Positions 15,654 to 23,701 are shown, counted from the stretch's first letter. The stretch: DNA of 23,888 nucleotides from an uncultured Brachyspira sp. (GCF_949287625.1 NZ_CASEGO010000032.1:1-23888), one strand, 5' to 3'. Notes: generated by a model not told the origin, from the letters alone. A program made the numbers and translations.

Positions 15654-15669
15654 ATTTTTTGTTTAAGTT

Positions 15670-17217
15670 TTACTCAAATATTACCCTAGGTTTTTCATCA
15701 ATATAATTTGCTGGTATGTTATTAAGTTTTTTTATCTGTGATATTAAAGCATCTCTTATATCATTTCCAGTCATAATAATATTTTTTCCTTTTCTTCCTA
15801 TAGGATTGTTTTCGCTGTCAGTATATCCGTCTCCGCCGTCTAAAATATAATCAGACATTACTATATTATAATCTTTATTTTCTGTAATATCCTCTCCGTT
15901 TAATTTGGCAGATATCAATTCTCCTTCGGCACTATATACTATTTCAACGCCTCTTGAATACTGAAGAAAACCTCCGCCTCCTCTTTTTTTAGCAGATATT
16001 TTTATCATATCAAGCAAATCTTTTCCGTTTAATGAAAGAGTTACAGCCTGATTATTAAAAGGGAAGAATTCATTTTGTATTTTTCCCAAAGTAATATCTC
16101 CTGAAGGAAGAGATGTTCTTAATGCTCCTGAGTTTATTATAGCTATATCTATATTATCATAAGAATCAAGCACCAAATCGCAGGCAAAATTTCCTATAGC
16201 CATAGAATTAGTTCTTATTCCGTCTTGAGGAAGTTCAACAGGCAAAGTACCTATTCTTACATTAAACTCTTTATCAACAGTACCTTTCATCTCATCAATA
16301 AATGCAAGCATATCTTTATCCTGTTCTATATTCTGATCCATTAATACCAATTTATAATCAAAACCGCTTACAGTGCCGTTGCTAACGCTTAAATTAATAT
16401 CTCCTAAATACTTTCCATAACAGCCAGTTTGTACTATAGGCGTACCATTTACAATATCAGCTTCTTGTAGTTCTGTATGGCTATGTCCTCCTATTATTAT
16501 ATCAAATGTATTAGGTATAGCCTCTGCTACTTTTTTATCCATTTCATAGCCTATATGACTTAATAGTATTGTAACATCATTAGTAGTATTAAGAGGTGTT
16601 TTTTTAATAAAATCTTTTAATGCCTGTATTTCATCTTCAAATACTAAATCTTTTACACTTGAAGAACTATAAACTGGTTCTGTAGTTGTTACTCCTATTA
16701 CAGCAACATTAAGACCATTAACATTTGTAACTATATATGGAATAGCATAATAACTATTATCAGCTTTATTTTTTATATTGACAGAAAGTGTTGGAAATTT
16801 TCTATCTTTCATTATTTCTGTAAAATTATCAAGTCCGTAATCTACAAAGTGATTTCCTATAGTTACAGCATCTACCCCTATCATATTCATTATATCAACT
16901 TCATCTCTTCCCTGAAACACTGTAGAATAAACACTTCCAGTAATAGTATCTCCAGCATGAAGAACTAATACATTATCATTGGTAGATTTAACCTGTTTTA
17001 TGTAAGAAGCTCTTCTTGCAGCTCCGTACATATAATTAGTTTCAGGCGGATTTACTTCTTTGTTTACAACTTTTTCTTCTTCATCTTTACCATGTGTATC
17101 ATTCATGTGTATTATAGTAAGATTTCCAGTATTTCCAGTTTTTTTGGAAGATGAACAAGAAAATGAAAATAAAATAATTGTAACCAATATGAATGCAAAT
17201 TGAAATTGTTTTCTCAT
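15670..17217 (-). CDS. 5'-nucleotidase/UshA-family lipoprotein
   Basis: A 515-residue metallophosphatase of the UshA/YfkN family, which removes phosphate from nucleotides outside the cytoplasm. A signal peptide with a lipobox (LFSFSC, Cys 21) predicts a lipoprotein. The N-terminal calcineurin-like domain carries the metal ligands: IIHMNDTHG (D40, H42), LHAGDTITG (D90), GNHFVDYG (N122, H123), LLSHIGYE and GGHSHTE. The C-terminal substrate domain starts near 330, with NSGALRTSLPSGDITLG, FPFNNQ and DGGDGYT. The usual GNHEFDYG is GNHFVDYG here. AAGGAG precedes the ATG. It is divergent from the toxin-like cluster and probably salvages nucleosides in the gut. Confidence 0.9.
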   Translation of the reverse strand: MRKQFQFAFILVTIILFSFSCSSSKKTGNTGNLTIIHMNDTHGKDEEEKVVNKEVNPPETNYMYGAARRASYIKQVKSTNDNVLVLHAGDTITGSVYSTVFQGRDEVDIMNMIGVDAVTIGNHFVDYGLDNFTEIMKDRKFPTLSVNIKNKADNSYYAIPYIVTNVNGLNVAVIGVTTTEPVYSSSSVKDLVFEDEIQALKDFIKKTPLNTTNDVTILLSHIGYEMDKKVAEAIPNTFDIIIGGHSHTELQEADIVNGTPIVQTGCYGKYLGDINLSVSNGTVSGFDYKLVLMDQNIEQDKDMLAFIDEMKGTVDKEFNVRIGTLPVELPQDGIRTNSMAIGNFACDLVLDSYDNIDIAIINSGALRTSLPSGDITLGKIQNEFFPFNNQAVTLSLNGKDLLDMIKISAKKRGGGGFLQYSRGVEIVYSAEGELISAKLNGEDITENKDYNIVMSDYILDGGDGYTDSENNPIGRKGKNIIMTGNDIRDALISQIKKLNNIPANYIDEKPRVIFE

Positions 17218-17260
17218 ATTGCTCTCCTTACAAAAGAAAAAATTTTATATTATTATTAAA

Positions 17261-17288
17261 ATTATATACAATTTATTTTTGTTTTCAA
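17261..17288 (-). promoter_or_regulatory. promoter of the 5'-nucleotidase gene
   Basis: On the minus strand TTGAAA (17288-17283), 16 bases, then TATAAT (17266-17261). The predicted start is near 17255, about 38 bases before the ATG. Confidence 0.55.
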
Positions 17289-17364
17289 TACTATAGAAAA
17301 TAATTACTGGATATTTTTATGAAATTTATTATATTTGGTTATTATATTAGATTAAGTTTTATAC

Positions 17365-18405
17365 ATGCGGAAAAATTTTATGGGCATTATTAAGAAGACA
17401 GATAAAAAAGAGAAGAATAATAAAACAAAAAAAATAGAAATAAGCAAAGAAGAACTTGAGGCAAAAGAGATACCATTACTTTTTAGTATCGTAAATTTTT
17501 CTTCAAATATTCCAATTTCTATGTATGCCGATACTATAGGAATAAAAACTGCCGAATCCTCATACAGAGGTGTAATGCACTCTGAAGTAAATAGAAATAT
17601 AAGTGATGAATATCTTTTAAACTCAAAAAAATCATCAATAGATTTATCTGTTTTGTATAATGTTTCTAGCTATTCATCATTTCCTATAGATGCTTCTCTA
17701 AGTAATAGAGTACTGCTTGAAGAGGAAGTTCATAAAAAAGGAAATGCTGTAAAACTGCCTCCTTATAAAAATATTAATGCTCCTATAGGTTCAGTAATAA
17801 GATCAAGAAGAAGCAGAAGAGATTTTAAGGGTAAACCTCTTACTTTAAGTGATTTGTCTACACTTCTATATTATGGAGATGGTATTTCTGGTGATTTTGA
17901 TTTTAAGCTAAATAAAGATGAATACAGCACTATAACTTTCGGCGATAAATATATATCAAAACTACGCACAGCTCCTTCCGGAGGAGGACTTTATCCTATA
18001 TATCTTTATATAGCAGCTCTTAATATAAATAATCTTGATAAAGGAATATATAAATATATGCCTTTTACTCATTCTCTTGAAAAAATTAAATTATTCAGTG
18101 ATAAAGATTTAGAAAATTATTATAATACTAATGTTTTCGGAGGAGATATAGATTTAAGAAAAACAGCTTTATCAATTTATTATGTGTATAGTATGTATGA
18201 AAACTCCAGAAAGTATGGTGATATGGCATTTCAGTTTGCATTGATAGAAACTGGGGAAATTGCCCAAAATATACAGCTTACGGCAGCAGCAAGCGGTATT
18301 TTAGCATGCGATATCGGAGGATTTAATAAGACTTTATCCGAAGAGTTTTTAAATATTGACGGACAAACTAATCATGTTGTGCATCTTACTTTGCTTTCAA
18401 AATGA
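17365..18405 (+). CDS. SagB-type azoline dehydrogenase
   Basis: A 346-residue FMN-dependent nitroreductase-fold enzyme. In thiazole/oxazole-modified peptide pathways it oxidises azoline rings to aromatic azoles. The FMN-binding start RSRRSRRDF lies at 146-154, LSDLSTLLYYGDG follows, and the family motif PSGGGLYP is at 204-211, followed by GIYKY. The C-terminal half holds GEIAQNIQLTAAASG. The first 140 residues are a lysine-rich start and a linker, as in SagB proteins. The start is uncertain: neither ATG 17365 nor ATG 17380 has a ribosome site. The first gene of the cluster, divergent from the nucleotidase. A weak promoter (ATGAAA, 18 bases, TATATT at 17343-17348) would give an almost leaderless message. 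Confidence 0.9.
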   Translation: MRKNFMGIIKKTDKKEKNNKTKKIEISKEELEAKEIPLLFSIVNFSSNIPISMYADTIGIKTAESSYRGVMHSEVNRNISDEYLLNSKKSSIDLSVLYNVSSYSSFPIDASLSNRVLLEEEVHKKGNAVKLPPYKNINAPIGSVIRSRRSRRDFKGKPLTLSDLSTLLYYGDGISGDFDFKLNKDEYSTITFGDKYISKLRTAPSGGGLYPIYLYIAALNINNLDKGIYKYMPFTHSLEKIKLFSDKDLENYYNTNVFGGDIDLRKTALSIYYVYSMYENSRKYGDMAFQFALIETGEIAQNIQLTAAASGILACDIGGFNKTLSEEFLNIDGQTNHVVHLTLLSK

Positions 18406-18457
18406 TTTTATATAAATTACATAAAAAAGAAAAAATAAATAATTAGGTTGATTTTGT

Positions 18458-19549
18458 ATGGCTAAAAAGAATATTAAACTTTATGATAATGTAAGCATTT
18501 TTTTCGGTTCTGATAATGAGATAAGATTTAGAAAGGGTATATGGAATTTTGAAGAAGCTTCTTTAACTTTAGATGATTTAAATGATAATATGAAAGAAGT
18601 TATAACATTTATAGCAAATGAACTTTTTGATGATAAACTTATCTCTTTTGATGACATAGTAAAAAAATTTTCATTAGATGAGAATGACAGCAATGTGCTA
18701 AATGATATTGTATCTTCTTTGATTGGAAATAGATTTTTAGAGTATGATGATAAAAAAAATAATATGCAAAATACTCTTTATGAGCTTATAGGAGAATATT
18801 TTTATGATATTCCAGATGAAAGCAAAATAGAAAAAAATAAAATAATGTTTATAACCGATAATGACAGATTAAAAGATTATGCCTTATTAGTATCTAAAGA
18901 TATATATATAAATCTTGATATGATGAGTGCTGATGATATAAAAAAAATAGAAAAATCTAATCTTACAGATACAACAGATGCTGTTGAAAATATAGAAATA
19001 AAAAAAGAATTATTAAAGTTATTTGATAATATATCATGCGTAGTTGTAAGTATAGAGAAACCAAGACTTAATTTGCTTAGAAATATTAATAGGCTTCTTC
19101 TTGATAAATCAATACCAATAATTATATCAATACTGGACGGACCATTTTTAAATATTACAACTATAAAGGGAAAAGAAACAGCTTGTTACGAATGCTTTGA
19201 AAACAGAGTAATAGCAAGAAATGAAAGTTTATCAGTTTATAATAAATTTGTTAAGCAGACTATGAACTTTAAAATAAAAAATAAAAGAACTTATATAACG
19301 CCTATTTTGCAAAGTTTTACTTCTATTGCTTTGTATGAAGCATTTTTATTTGCGGCTATAGGTAAATGTAAATTATCAGGACGTGTCATTAATGTTTATA
19401 TACCTTCTATAGAGATTCAAGTTCAGGATTTGCTTAGAGTGCCTTTCTGTCCTGCTTGCGGCCATATAAGTAAGGCAAAATATAATGAGATGTATACTTC
19501 ATCAAAAGAGATTATAGAAAAGTTTTCAAGCAAGGTTATAGTGAAATGA
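18458..19549 (+). CDS. SagC-type E1-like cyclodehydratase partner with RRE
   Basis: A 363-residue protein of the ocin-ThiF-like group. In these pathways it binds the precursor leader and presents it to the YcaO enzyme. The N-terminal 95 residues look like a RiPP recognition element: strands NVSIFF and NEIRFRKGIWNFEEA, then helices with a winged-helix pattern. The central part is a reduced E1-like fold. Two CxxC motifs, CYEC (C243, C246) and CPAC (C331, C334), form the structural zinc site typical of the family. The ribosome site is weak (TTAGGTTGAT). It lies 52 bases after the SagB-type gene and 60 before YcaO. Confidence 0.87.
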   Translation: MAKKNIKLYDNVSIFFGSDNEIRFRKGIWNFEEASLTLDDLNDNMKEVITFIANELFDDKLISFDDIVKKFSLDENDSNVLNDIVSSLIGNRFLEYDDKKNNMQNTLYELIGEYFYDIPDESKIEKNKIMFITDNDRLKDYALLVSKDIYINLDMMSADDIKKIEKSNLTDTTDAVENIEIKKELLKLFDNISCVVVSIEKPRLNLLRNINRLLLDKSIPIIISILDGPFLNITTIKGKETACYECFENRVIARNESLSVYNKFVKQTMNFKIKNKRTYITPILQSFTSIALYEAFLFAAIGKCKLSGRVINVYIPSIEIQVQDLLRVPFCPACGHISKAKYNEMYTSSKEIIEKFSSKVIVK

Positions 19550-19609
19550 TAAAAAATTATAAAAAAATGCTAAAAAAATAAATTGTTAAATAAAAACGGA
19601 TAAAAGTAT

Positions 19610-20956
19610 ATGATTAATTATTACCCAAGTCATAAAAATATTTTAAATAAATATAATTCTATATGCGGACATCAGACTGGTATAATGGATTCTATTATCA
19701 TAATGCAGGCTAATTCTGTAATTGCTGAAAATATTAATACATGTACTGCAATGCTTCCTAATTATCATAAAATATTATTAGGTGATAATGCTGATGTGAA
19801 TTATCATCTTTCAGGATATGGTATTTATAGAGATGAGGCTATCATAAGGTTATTAGGCGAAGGTATTGAGAGATATGCTTTATTTACTTCAAATTTGTAT
19901 TTTGAAGAAAAACTTAAATATCTTTCTTATAATCAATTAAAAGAAAAATATCCAGACAATGTTATACCTTTTGAGTATGTTAAAATATATACAGATGAAG
20001 ATTTAAACAAATTAAATAATATAGGTATTTTAGAAAATATTACAGAAGATGATGTGCTTTCTTGGGTGCTTCTTCCTTCTTTATTTGACAGTAAAAAAGA
20101 ATATTATGTTCCAGCACAGAATTTCTTTTTATCACACATAATAAGAAGGGATAAAAAAGAAAAAGTATTTATAGGCGGATTTTCAAAGGGTAGTGCCAGT
20201 CATAAAAATATTTATCTTGCTTTAAAATCGGCTATTAATGAGATAATAGAATGCGATGCATGCATGATAAAATGGTATACAGACAGCAAAGTTAAAGAAG
20301 TCATTATTGATGATGATATACTTAATGAAACTATTAATATGATTCTTAAAGACATTAATTATAAAATAAGAGTATTTGATTATACATCTGATAATAATTT
20401 GGGCTATGTTTTTACCGTTATGCTTATAAATAAAAGTGAAAAAACTCCATATATTGTAGTAGGTGCTTCCTCTGGTCTTAATCCTAGAAAGGTAATATAC
20501 AGGGCTTTTATGGAGGCTTTGGCTATACTTACATTAAATATTAATGGTGCGTTGTCTATGCCTAGCGATTATTTGGAAACTGTATCAGAAAAAAATTATC
20601 TTAATCTTGACAGCAATGTGAATTATTGGGCTAATTTAGAAAATAAAGATAAAAAATTAAAATTCATTAATAGTAAAATATCAGAAAAAGTGCAGTTAAA
20701 AAAATATAAGAATCTTGAAGTTAATACTCAAAAAGATTTAGAATATTTATTAAAAGGTATTAATAATATTTCAAAATATGCCGTTTATTTGGATATTACA
20801 CCTTCTGAAATAGAAAATAAAGATTTTTGTGTTATGAGAGTTTATATACCAGAGCTTGTGCAGATGTCTATGCCTGCTTTTCCTTACAGCAATCACCCTA
20901 GGATAATTCAAAATGGAGGAATATCAAATAATGAATTCCCGCATCCATTACCTTAG
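19610..20956 (+). CDS. YcaO cyclodehydratase (SagD-type)
   Basis: A 448-residue ATP-dependent YcaO enzyme that cyclises Cys, Ser and Thr of the precursor into azolines. ATP/Mg-binding motifs: LSGYGIYRDEAIIRLLGEGIERYA (E84 and E87) and GSASHKNIYLALKSAINEIIECDA (E211 and E214), plus GASSGLNPRKVIYRAFMEAL. The protein ends in PHPLP, matching the C-terminal PxPxP motif that is required in cyclodehydratase YcaO proteins and absent from many others. This supports ring formation over thioamidation. The ribosome site is weak. The last 26 bases overlap the start of the CPBP gene, so translation is probably coupled. Together with the SagC-type protein it makes the complete cyclodehydratase. Confidence 0.93.
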   Translation: MINYYPSHKNILNKYNSICGHQTGIMDSIIIMQANSVIAENINTCTAMLPNYHKILLGDNADVNYHLSGYGIYRDEAIIRLLGEGIERYALFTSNLYFEEKLKYLSYNQLKEKYPDNVIPFEYVKIYTDEDLNKLNNIGILENITEDDVLSWVLLPSLFDSKKEYYVPAQNFFLSHIIRRDKKEKVFIGGFSKGSASHKNIYLALKSAINEIIECDACMIKWYTDSKVKEVIIDDDILNETINMILKDINYKIRVFDYTSDNNLGYVFTVMLINKSEKTPYIVVGASSGLNPRKVIYRAFMEALAILTLNINGALSMPSDYLETVSEKNYLNLDSNVNYWANLENKDKKLKFINSKISEKVQLKKYKNLEVNTQKDLEYLLKGINNISKYAVYLDITPSEIENKDFCVMRVYIPELVQMSMPAFPYSNHPRIIQNGGISNNEFPHPLP

Positions 20957-21590
20957 TGCTCTGCTCGTTCTAGTATCTATTTCTTTTCCTACTTCTTTGA
21001 TTGGAATATTTATAAAGTTAAATTTTGCTAAGATAAACAGAATGCTTCCTAATGCTTTGAGTTATTTATTATTTGTGATAATTGTATTTTTTACGGGTTA
21101 TATTGGAAGTATTAATTATAATGTCAATATATATTTTATTATTACAGCTTTTATATTTTCTTTTGTATGTATAGCATTAGAATTATTTGAGGGCATTATT
21201 ATTCATTTTATTAAATACAGAGTTTGGATAAGAAATATAGAAGTTCATGAAATAGTAGAGAAAAAGAATATATTTACTGATATTATAATTATATTTATAG
21301 GTGCTTTATGCGAAGAGATAATTTTTAGGCAGGTATTTTTTAATATTTCTTATAATATATTTTCTTTTAATATTTTTACTATTATTATACTTTCATCTTT
21401 CATATATGCACTTAATCATATATATTTCGGTGCTAATGTTGTATTTCAGAAGTTTATTGCAGGACTGATATACTCTTTATTATTTGTTTACTCTTCTTTT
21501 AATATAACAGTACCTGCTTTATGCCACTTTTTTCAAAACAGTATTTTATATCTATTATCTTTAAAAAAATTAAATAAATATAATACATAA
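20931..21590 (+). CDS. CPBP-family membrane protease (SagE-like)
   Basis: A 219-residue polytopic membrane protein of the CAAX/bacteriocin-processing (CPBP) family. In streptolysin S-like clusters such proteins are linked with leader cleavage and self-immunity. All catalytic motifs are present: CEEIIFRQ (EExxxR; E128, E129, R133), ALNHIYFG (H163) and CHFFQN (HxxxN; H199, N203). About six membrane segments are seen. The frame opens at 20913, but I prefer the ATG at 20931, because GGAGGA (20915-20920) lies about ten bases upstream, inside the YcaO gene. The gene overlaps YcaO by 26 bases and is followed 14 bases later by its degenerate relative. Confidence 0.87.
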   Translation: MNSRIHYLSALLVLVSISFPTSLIGIFIKLNFAKINRMLPNALSYLLFVIIVFFTGYIGSINYNVNIYFIITAFIFSFVCIALELFEGIIIHFIKYRVWIRNIEVHEIVEKKNIFTDIIIIFIGALCEEIIFRQVFFNISYNIFSFNIFTIIILSSFIYALNHIYFGANVVFQKFIAGLIYSLLFVYSSFNITVPALCHFFQNSILYLLSLKKLNKYNT

Positions 21591-21604
21591 AAAGAGAGGA
21601 TAAA

Positions 21605-22339
21605 TTGATATTTTTAGAAATTGTGCCGTATATATTAGTATCTTTTATACTAGGTATTTTAATAAAATTTTTAGAGCATAACAATATAATAAATAATATA
21701 TGTTTTAATTTGATGAATCATAGTAAATTAGAATATAATGAGATGTATGTTTATGTAAGTACTTACATATATTGGATTTTTATGTTTGCTTTTGCTTTGC
21801 TTATAAGTATTTTGAAAAAACAAAATATTTTGTTATATTTATATATAGAGAGAAAATACATAATTTATATTTTTATTAATATTTTCGCTGTTATTTCTGC
21901 TTTTGAAATTATTATGGCTGTATTGAGTTTGATTAATAAAGATATAAGGGCTAATGTTATATTTAATAATATATTATCAGTGCCTTCTGTGGATTTGCTT
22001 TACTCTTCGAGAATAAATCCCAAATGGATATTGATAATATTATCAAGTATAATAAAATGCTTATTTTTTAACGGAGTAATATATTTGGCTGTAAAGAGTA
22101 AATTATCGAATTTATTTTTTACTATTTTTATAGCAGGTATGTTATTTTCATTGGAAGAAATTTTCAGAGTAAGAAGTATTAAACAGGCATTTATATTTAC
22201 TATAGCCTGCTTAGTGGTTGCCATTGTTAATGGTATTGCATTTGAGTACAGCGGAAGTTTGATACCGCCGATATTTGCTAATATAGCTTTTACAATGTAT
22301 TATTTCGGGCAGTTTGAAAATATGCGTAGGTACTCTTAA
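21605..22339 (+). CDS. degenerate CPBP-like membrane protein
   Basis: A 244-residue protein with six or seven membrane segments. The last 100 residues follow the CPBP pattern: KCLFFNGVIYLAV (151-163) sits where EExxFRG is expected, GMLFSLEE where FxxxH is expected, and SGSLIPPIFANIAF (216-229) where the HxxxN helix is expected. Each catalytic residue is changed: EE to KC, R to N, and His to Asn. It is therefore probably not a protease. It starts at TTG 21605, supported by GAGAGGA just upstream; no ATG is available before residue 37. It holds a SagF-like place in the cluster. Possible roles are immunity, a partner of the active CPBP protein, or part of the exporter. Confidence 0.7.
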   Translation: MIFLEIVPYILVSFILGILIKFLEHNNIINNICFNLMNHSKLEYNEMYVYVSTYIYWIFMFAFALLISILKKQNILLYLYIERKYIIYIFINIFAVISAFEIIMAVLSLINKDIRANVIFNNILSVPSVDLLYSSRINPKWILIILSSIIKCLFFNGVIYLAVKSKLSNLFFTIFIAGMLFSLEEIFRVRSIKQAFIFTIACLVVAIVNGIAFEYSGSLIPPIFANIAFTMYYFGQFENMRRYS

Positions 22340-22356
22340 ATTATTGGTATTAATTT

Positions 22357-22382
22357 CTTTATATAAATATTTTTATATAAAG
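22357..22382 (+). other. AT hairpin before the precursor gene
   Basis: CTTTATATAAA and TTTATATAAAG form a perfect 11-base stem with a 4-base loop, between the CPBP-like gene and the precursor. There is no T run after it. It may be an RNA-processing or stability element, or an operator near a separate precursor promoter. Confidence 0.4.
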
Positions 22383-22418
22383 AGTTTAATATAAAAAACA
22401 TCAAAAGGAGTTGTTGAT

Positions 22419-22541
22419 ATGATTAAATATTCTTCAAAAGTACGCACAACATGTTCTCTAAAAAGCCAATCTGTTGTATTGACTCCTGGAGGATGTTGCT
22501 GCTCTTGTTGTGTTAATGTAACAACTACAACAAACAATTAA
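22419..22541 (+). CDS. streptolysin S-like precursor peptide (SagA-like)
   Basis: A 40-residue peptide. The leader (1-25) starts MIKYSSKV, which lines up with MLKFTSNI of SagA. The SagA leader motif FxxxB is conserved as YxxxV (Y4, V8). The leader ends in TPGG, and the core starts CCCSCC (26-31), then VNVTTTTNN. SagA has the same PGG junction before a run of cysteines. Eleven Cys, Ser or Thr residues in the core could be cyclised. The core is only 15 residues, about half of SagA. AAAAGGAG lies eight bases before the ATG, the best ribosome site in the cluster, as expected for a substrate needed in excess. It sits between the processing genes and the exporter and is followed by hairpins. Confidence 0.9.
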   Translation: MIKYSSKVRTTCSLKSQSVVLTPGGCCCSCCVNVTTTTNN

Positions 22542-22572
22542 TTTATTATAATAATTGTTATAATAAATTTTT
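22540..22572 (+). terminator. AT-only hairpin after the precursor gene
   Basis: AATTTATTATAA (22540-22551) and TTATAATAAATT (22558-22569) form a perfect 12-base stem with a 6-base loop, starting at the precursor stop codon and followed by TTT. The position suggests a partial terminator that keeps precursor mRNA high relative to the downstream exporter gene. Confidence 0.5.
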
Positions 22573-22575
22573 ATG

Positions 22576-22617
22576 CCTGCTGTATTGATAGTTTTATTAT
22601 TAATGCAGCGGGTTTTA
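22576..22617 (+). terminator. second hairpin, probable attenuator before the ABC gene
   Basis: CCTGCTGTATT (22576-22586) pairs with AATGCAGCGGG (22602-22612), 11 pairs including two T-G wobbles that hold in plus-strand RNA only, then TTTTA. It is a better terminator than the first hairpin, although its T run is short. Some read-through into the ABC gene is likely. Confidence 0.6.
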
Positions 22618-22654
22618 TAATAATTGATAAAATTAAATTTGGTAACTGCTTAAT

Positions 22655-23347
22655 ATGGAAAGTTTGATTAGTGCTAGAAACATAGAGAAAAAGTTTAATA
22701 AAAATACAATATTAAAAAAAATAGATTTTGATATAAATAAAGGCGAAGTTACAGCACTTGTAGGACCAAACGGTTCTGGAAAAACTACACTTATAAATAT
22801 ATTATTAGGTATATTAAAAGCAGACAATGGCGAATTAAAAATAAATATAGATAATTATAAAAAGCATATAGGAGTACAGCTTCAGTCTACACCTTTTTTT
22901 GAAGGATATACTGTAAGAGATAATATATTGATGTTTTCAGCTCTTTATGATATAGAGATAACAGATGAAGATATAAATAATATGCTTAATAAATATTCTC
23001 TTAATGCCAAAACTTTAGCTATTAAACTTTCAGGAGGCGAGCAGAAAAAACTTGCCATAATGATAGCTACTATGCAAAACCCTGATTTACTTATATTTGA
23101 TGAGCCTACAGCTAGCTTGGATCCAAGAGAAAGATATAATGTAAAAAATATGATAAAAGAGCTTGCTTACAATAATAAAACAATTCTTTTTACTTCTCAT
23201 GATTTAGAAGAGGTAGAAGATATTGCTGATAGAATAGTATTTTTATATAAAGGAGAGATATTAGAAAGCGGAAGTAAAGATGAACTTTTAAGTAAATATA
23301 ATTTTGACAGTTTAGAGAAACTTTATCTGCATATTACTAATTATTAA
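22655..23347 (+). CDS. ABC transporter ATP-binding protein
   Basis: A 230-residue ABC ATPase. Walker A is GPNGSGKT (about 37-44), Q-loop GVQLQS, signature LSGGEQKK, Walker B DLLIFDEP, D-loop SLD and H-loop TSHD. The type is that of ABC-2 exporters (CcmA/SagG-like), which work with a separate membrane permease. By position it should energise export of the modified peptide. No permease gene follows within the window, in contrast to the sagGHI order. The ribosome site is weak, and the gene starts 38 bases after the attenuator. Confidence 0.9.
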   Translation: MESLISARNIEKKFNKNTILKKIDFDINKGEVTALVGPNGSGKTTLINILLGILKADNGELKINIDNYKKHIGVQLQSTPFFEGYTVRDNILMFSALYDIEITDEDINNMLNKYSLNAKTLAIKLSGGEQKKLAIMIATMQNPDLLIFDEPTASLDPRERYNVKNMIKELAYNNKTILFTSHDLEEVEDIADRIVFLYKGEILESGSKDELLSKYNFDSLEKLYLHITNY

Positions 23348-23642
23348 ATTATAATTTGTGGTTATATACTAAACAACTATAATTTGTCAAAATTAATTTT
23401 TTAGATTTTAAATATTTGCAGCTTTGCCCCGTACCCCCGCTTCTTTTGCGACCGTAGGAAGTCCTGTGGATTGCCACATACGAAGTACGCCTGCAGCGAG
23501 AAGCAGGCACAGCCCGCAGTAGCGAAAGGCTAATATTTTAGCTAAATTTAATAATTTATTTTACATATAAAACATAATTAGTACTATTTAGTATTATTTT
23601 AGACTTGCACTTTTTGCAACTTTTTGCGGCGGGAAAAAGTTG
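23348..23642. other. gene-free repeat-like region with GC-rich block
   Basis: No open frame of note. Parts: a 25-base segment at 23363-23387 that recurs at 23676-23701; a block at about 23418-23530 far richer in GC than anything around it, with hairpins TGTGG/CCACA (23465-23478) and GCCTGC/GCAGGC (23489-23508); and CAACTTTTT/AAAAAGTTG around GCGGCGGG (23617-23642). Such blocks in a low-GC genome are either structured RNAs or dispersed repeats. Confidence 0.5.
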
Positions 23643-23645
23643 AAT

Positions 23646-23701
23646 AAAAAAATTGACAAACTTAAAAATTTTTAGTATATACCTAAACAACTATAGTTTG
23701 T
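23646..23701 (+). repeat. second copy of the promoter-bearing repeat
   Basis: TTGACA (23653-23658), 17 bases, TATATA (23676-23681), nearly identical to 63-98. From TATATA onward it also repeats the segment at 23363-23387, with one base inserted and one changed. Confidence 0.6.

Noticed and set aside
22633..22827. 64-codon frame on the minus strand
   Set aside because: Shadow of the ABC ATPase start, including its Walker A region.
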